DNA from: Planctomycetota bacterium
GTDB taxonomy: Bacteria; Planctomycetota; Planctomycetia; Gemmatales; Gemmataceae
DNA length: 52,719 nt
Assembly (NCBI GenBank): GCA_016191165.1
Contig: JACPPF010000100.1
Span: forward strand, 1-52,719
Reading direction: 5' to 3'
Numbering within the stretch: the first letter of the stretch is position 1; each line of letters opens with the position of its first letter. A program made the position numbers and the translations under genes. Below are positions 52,367-52,719 of the stretch, one piece after another. Under the pieces are notes generated by a model. The model made no database searches and was not told the origin of the DNA. It saw only the letters and a list, made by a program, of their open reading frames with translations.

Positions 52367-52594
52367 GCAATGGGGGGTATAGGGGCGATCAGGGGACAAC
52401 CGGCTTGCGCCACTGCTAACCGCAAAAAAAGCTGGTTTTTTCCACGTTTTCGCGTTCCCACGGCACCGGGAACGCACGTTCCGGGATGGCCTCGGGTCGC
52501 CATGAATTCCAAGCCCGATTAAATTACTAAAATCAGTGAGAATTGAGGTGGGGTAATAATTCGTCAAATCCTAAAAAAATCGGCTCTTCCGTTT

Positions 52595-52719
52595 TTAGGT
52601 GCACGCCGCGGAGAAAATAGGCCGGAACGCGGCCGCGGTCTCGCGAATCGCTTCGATCGTCTGGCCCACTGCCTCGGCAGCCAAGTTCAGATCCAGAACC
52701 AATCGCGTCCACAGGCTCG
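52595..52719 (-). CDS. C-terminus of a gene running off the right edge
   Basis: An open frame of 41 codons enters from the right edge on the minus strand and ends in TAA. Residues such as WTRLVLDLNLAAEAVGQTIE and IRETAAAFRP look like a helical protein end, but the family is not recognisable. It may equally be a chance frame. Confidence 0.35.
   Translation of the reverse strand, partial: SLWTRLVLDLNLAAEAVGQTIEAIRETAAAFRPIFSAACT

Larger units (their letters stand above)
51853..52594 (+). other. Gene-free stretch of about 740 bases
   Basis: No credible gene on either strand; the longest minus-strand open frame crosses repeat sequence and shows no family. It holds a C-rich palindrome (52083-52122), a CTTCCCC/GGGGAAG hairpin near 51988-52013, and a second copy of the 73-bp element. 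The IS110 breakpoint is at its left side. Confidence 0.5.

Noticed and set aside
51833-52567. Minus-strand open frame of 244 codons near the right end
   Set aside because: It translates the C-rich palindrome and the 73-bp element; no domain, low-complexity stretches.

Overview
The window looks like a chromosomal segment of a planctomycete, most likely from the Gemmata/Gemmataceae side of the phylum. The grounds are the high G+C content, a DUF1559 pseudopilin-like protein with the H-X9-DG motif, a DUF1501 Tat-exported protein, a surface protein with the N-terminal LEDR motif, four Ser/Thr kinases in about 35 kb, several PilZ proteins, an EF-hand/Gly-rich exported protein and DUF4058. No tRNA, rRNA or CRISPR array was found. 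This placement is inference from gene content, not from a marker phylogeny.

Bases 1-8081 are an accessory/defence region. It holds a serine recombinase that has lost its catalytic head, a truncated HNH nuclease with its small partner gene, a DUF4058 gene, two PIN-domain toxin-antitoxin pairs, and a single-chain MmeI-like restriction-methylation enzyme. Decayed copies of the 3' end of the MmeI-like gene lie between the passenger modules, so the region reads as a series of cassettes stacked behind that gene.

Bases 8182-33653 are mostly ordinary planctomycete genes: EF-hand protein, PilZ, DUF1501, two Ser/Thr kinases, a C-N hydrolase, DUF1559, an M20 amidohydrolase, a methyltransferase, redox proteins, a PhnD-like binding protein, a Tat-exported phosphatase-superfamily protein, ArfB, a D-threonine-aldolase-like enzyme, pyrH and frr. 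Two stretches stand out. At 20526-22150 there are two tandem 172-residue TlpA/thioredoxin proteins. In the second, an in-frame UGA exactly replaces the first active-site cysteine and is followed by a bacterial-SECIS-like hairpin: a candidate selenoprotein. At 30570-31033 a frameshifted GxxExxY nuclease-like gene sits between near-perfect inverted repeats, like a small mobile element.

Bases 33934-37236 hold a visibly A+T-richer two-gene operon between frr and a calcium P-type ATPase. It encodes a Ser/Thr kinase with an N-terminal helical module and a C-terminal degenerate vWA-like domain, followed by a stand-alone vWA protein with an intact MIDAS motif. This is the best candidate for an undescribed signalling or conflict system.

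Bases 37323-52719 carry the Ca2+-ATPase, a 2Fe-2S ferredoxin, an FHA-GAF-AAA+-HTH sigma-54 activator, two PilZ proteins, a sugar-phosphate isomerase, clpS, a kinase with a beta-helix-like sensor, transaldolase, a short-chain dehydrogenase, an alpha/beta hydrolase, and a 3'-truncated IS110 element whose upstream noncoding end can fold like a bridge RNA. Intergenic palindromes of several recurring families occur throughout, and a 73-bp inverted-repeat element occurs twice, 38 kb apart.
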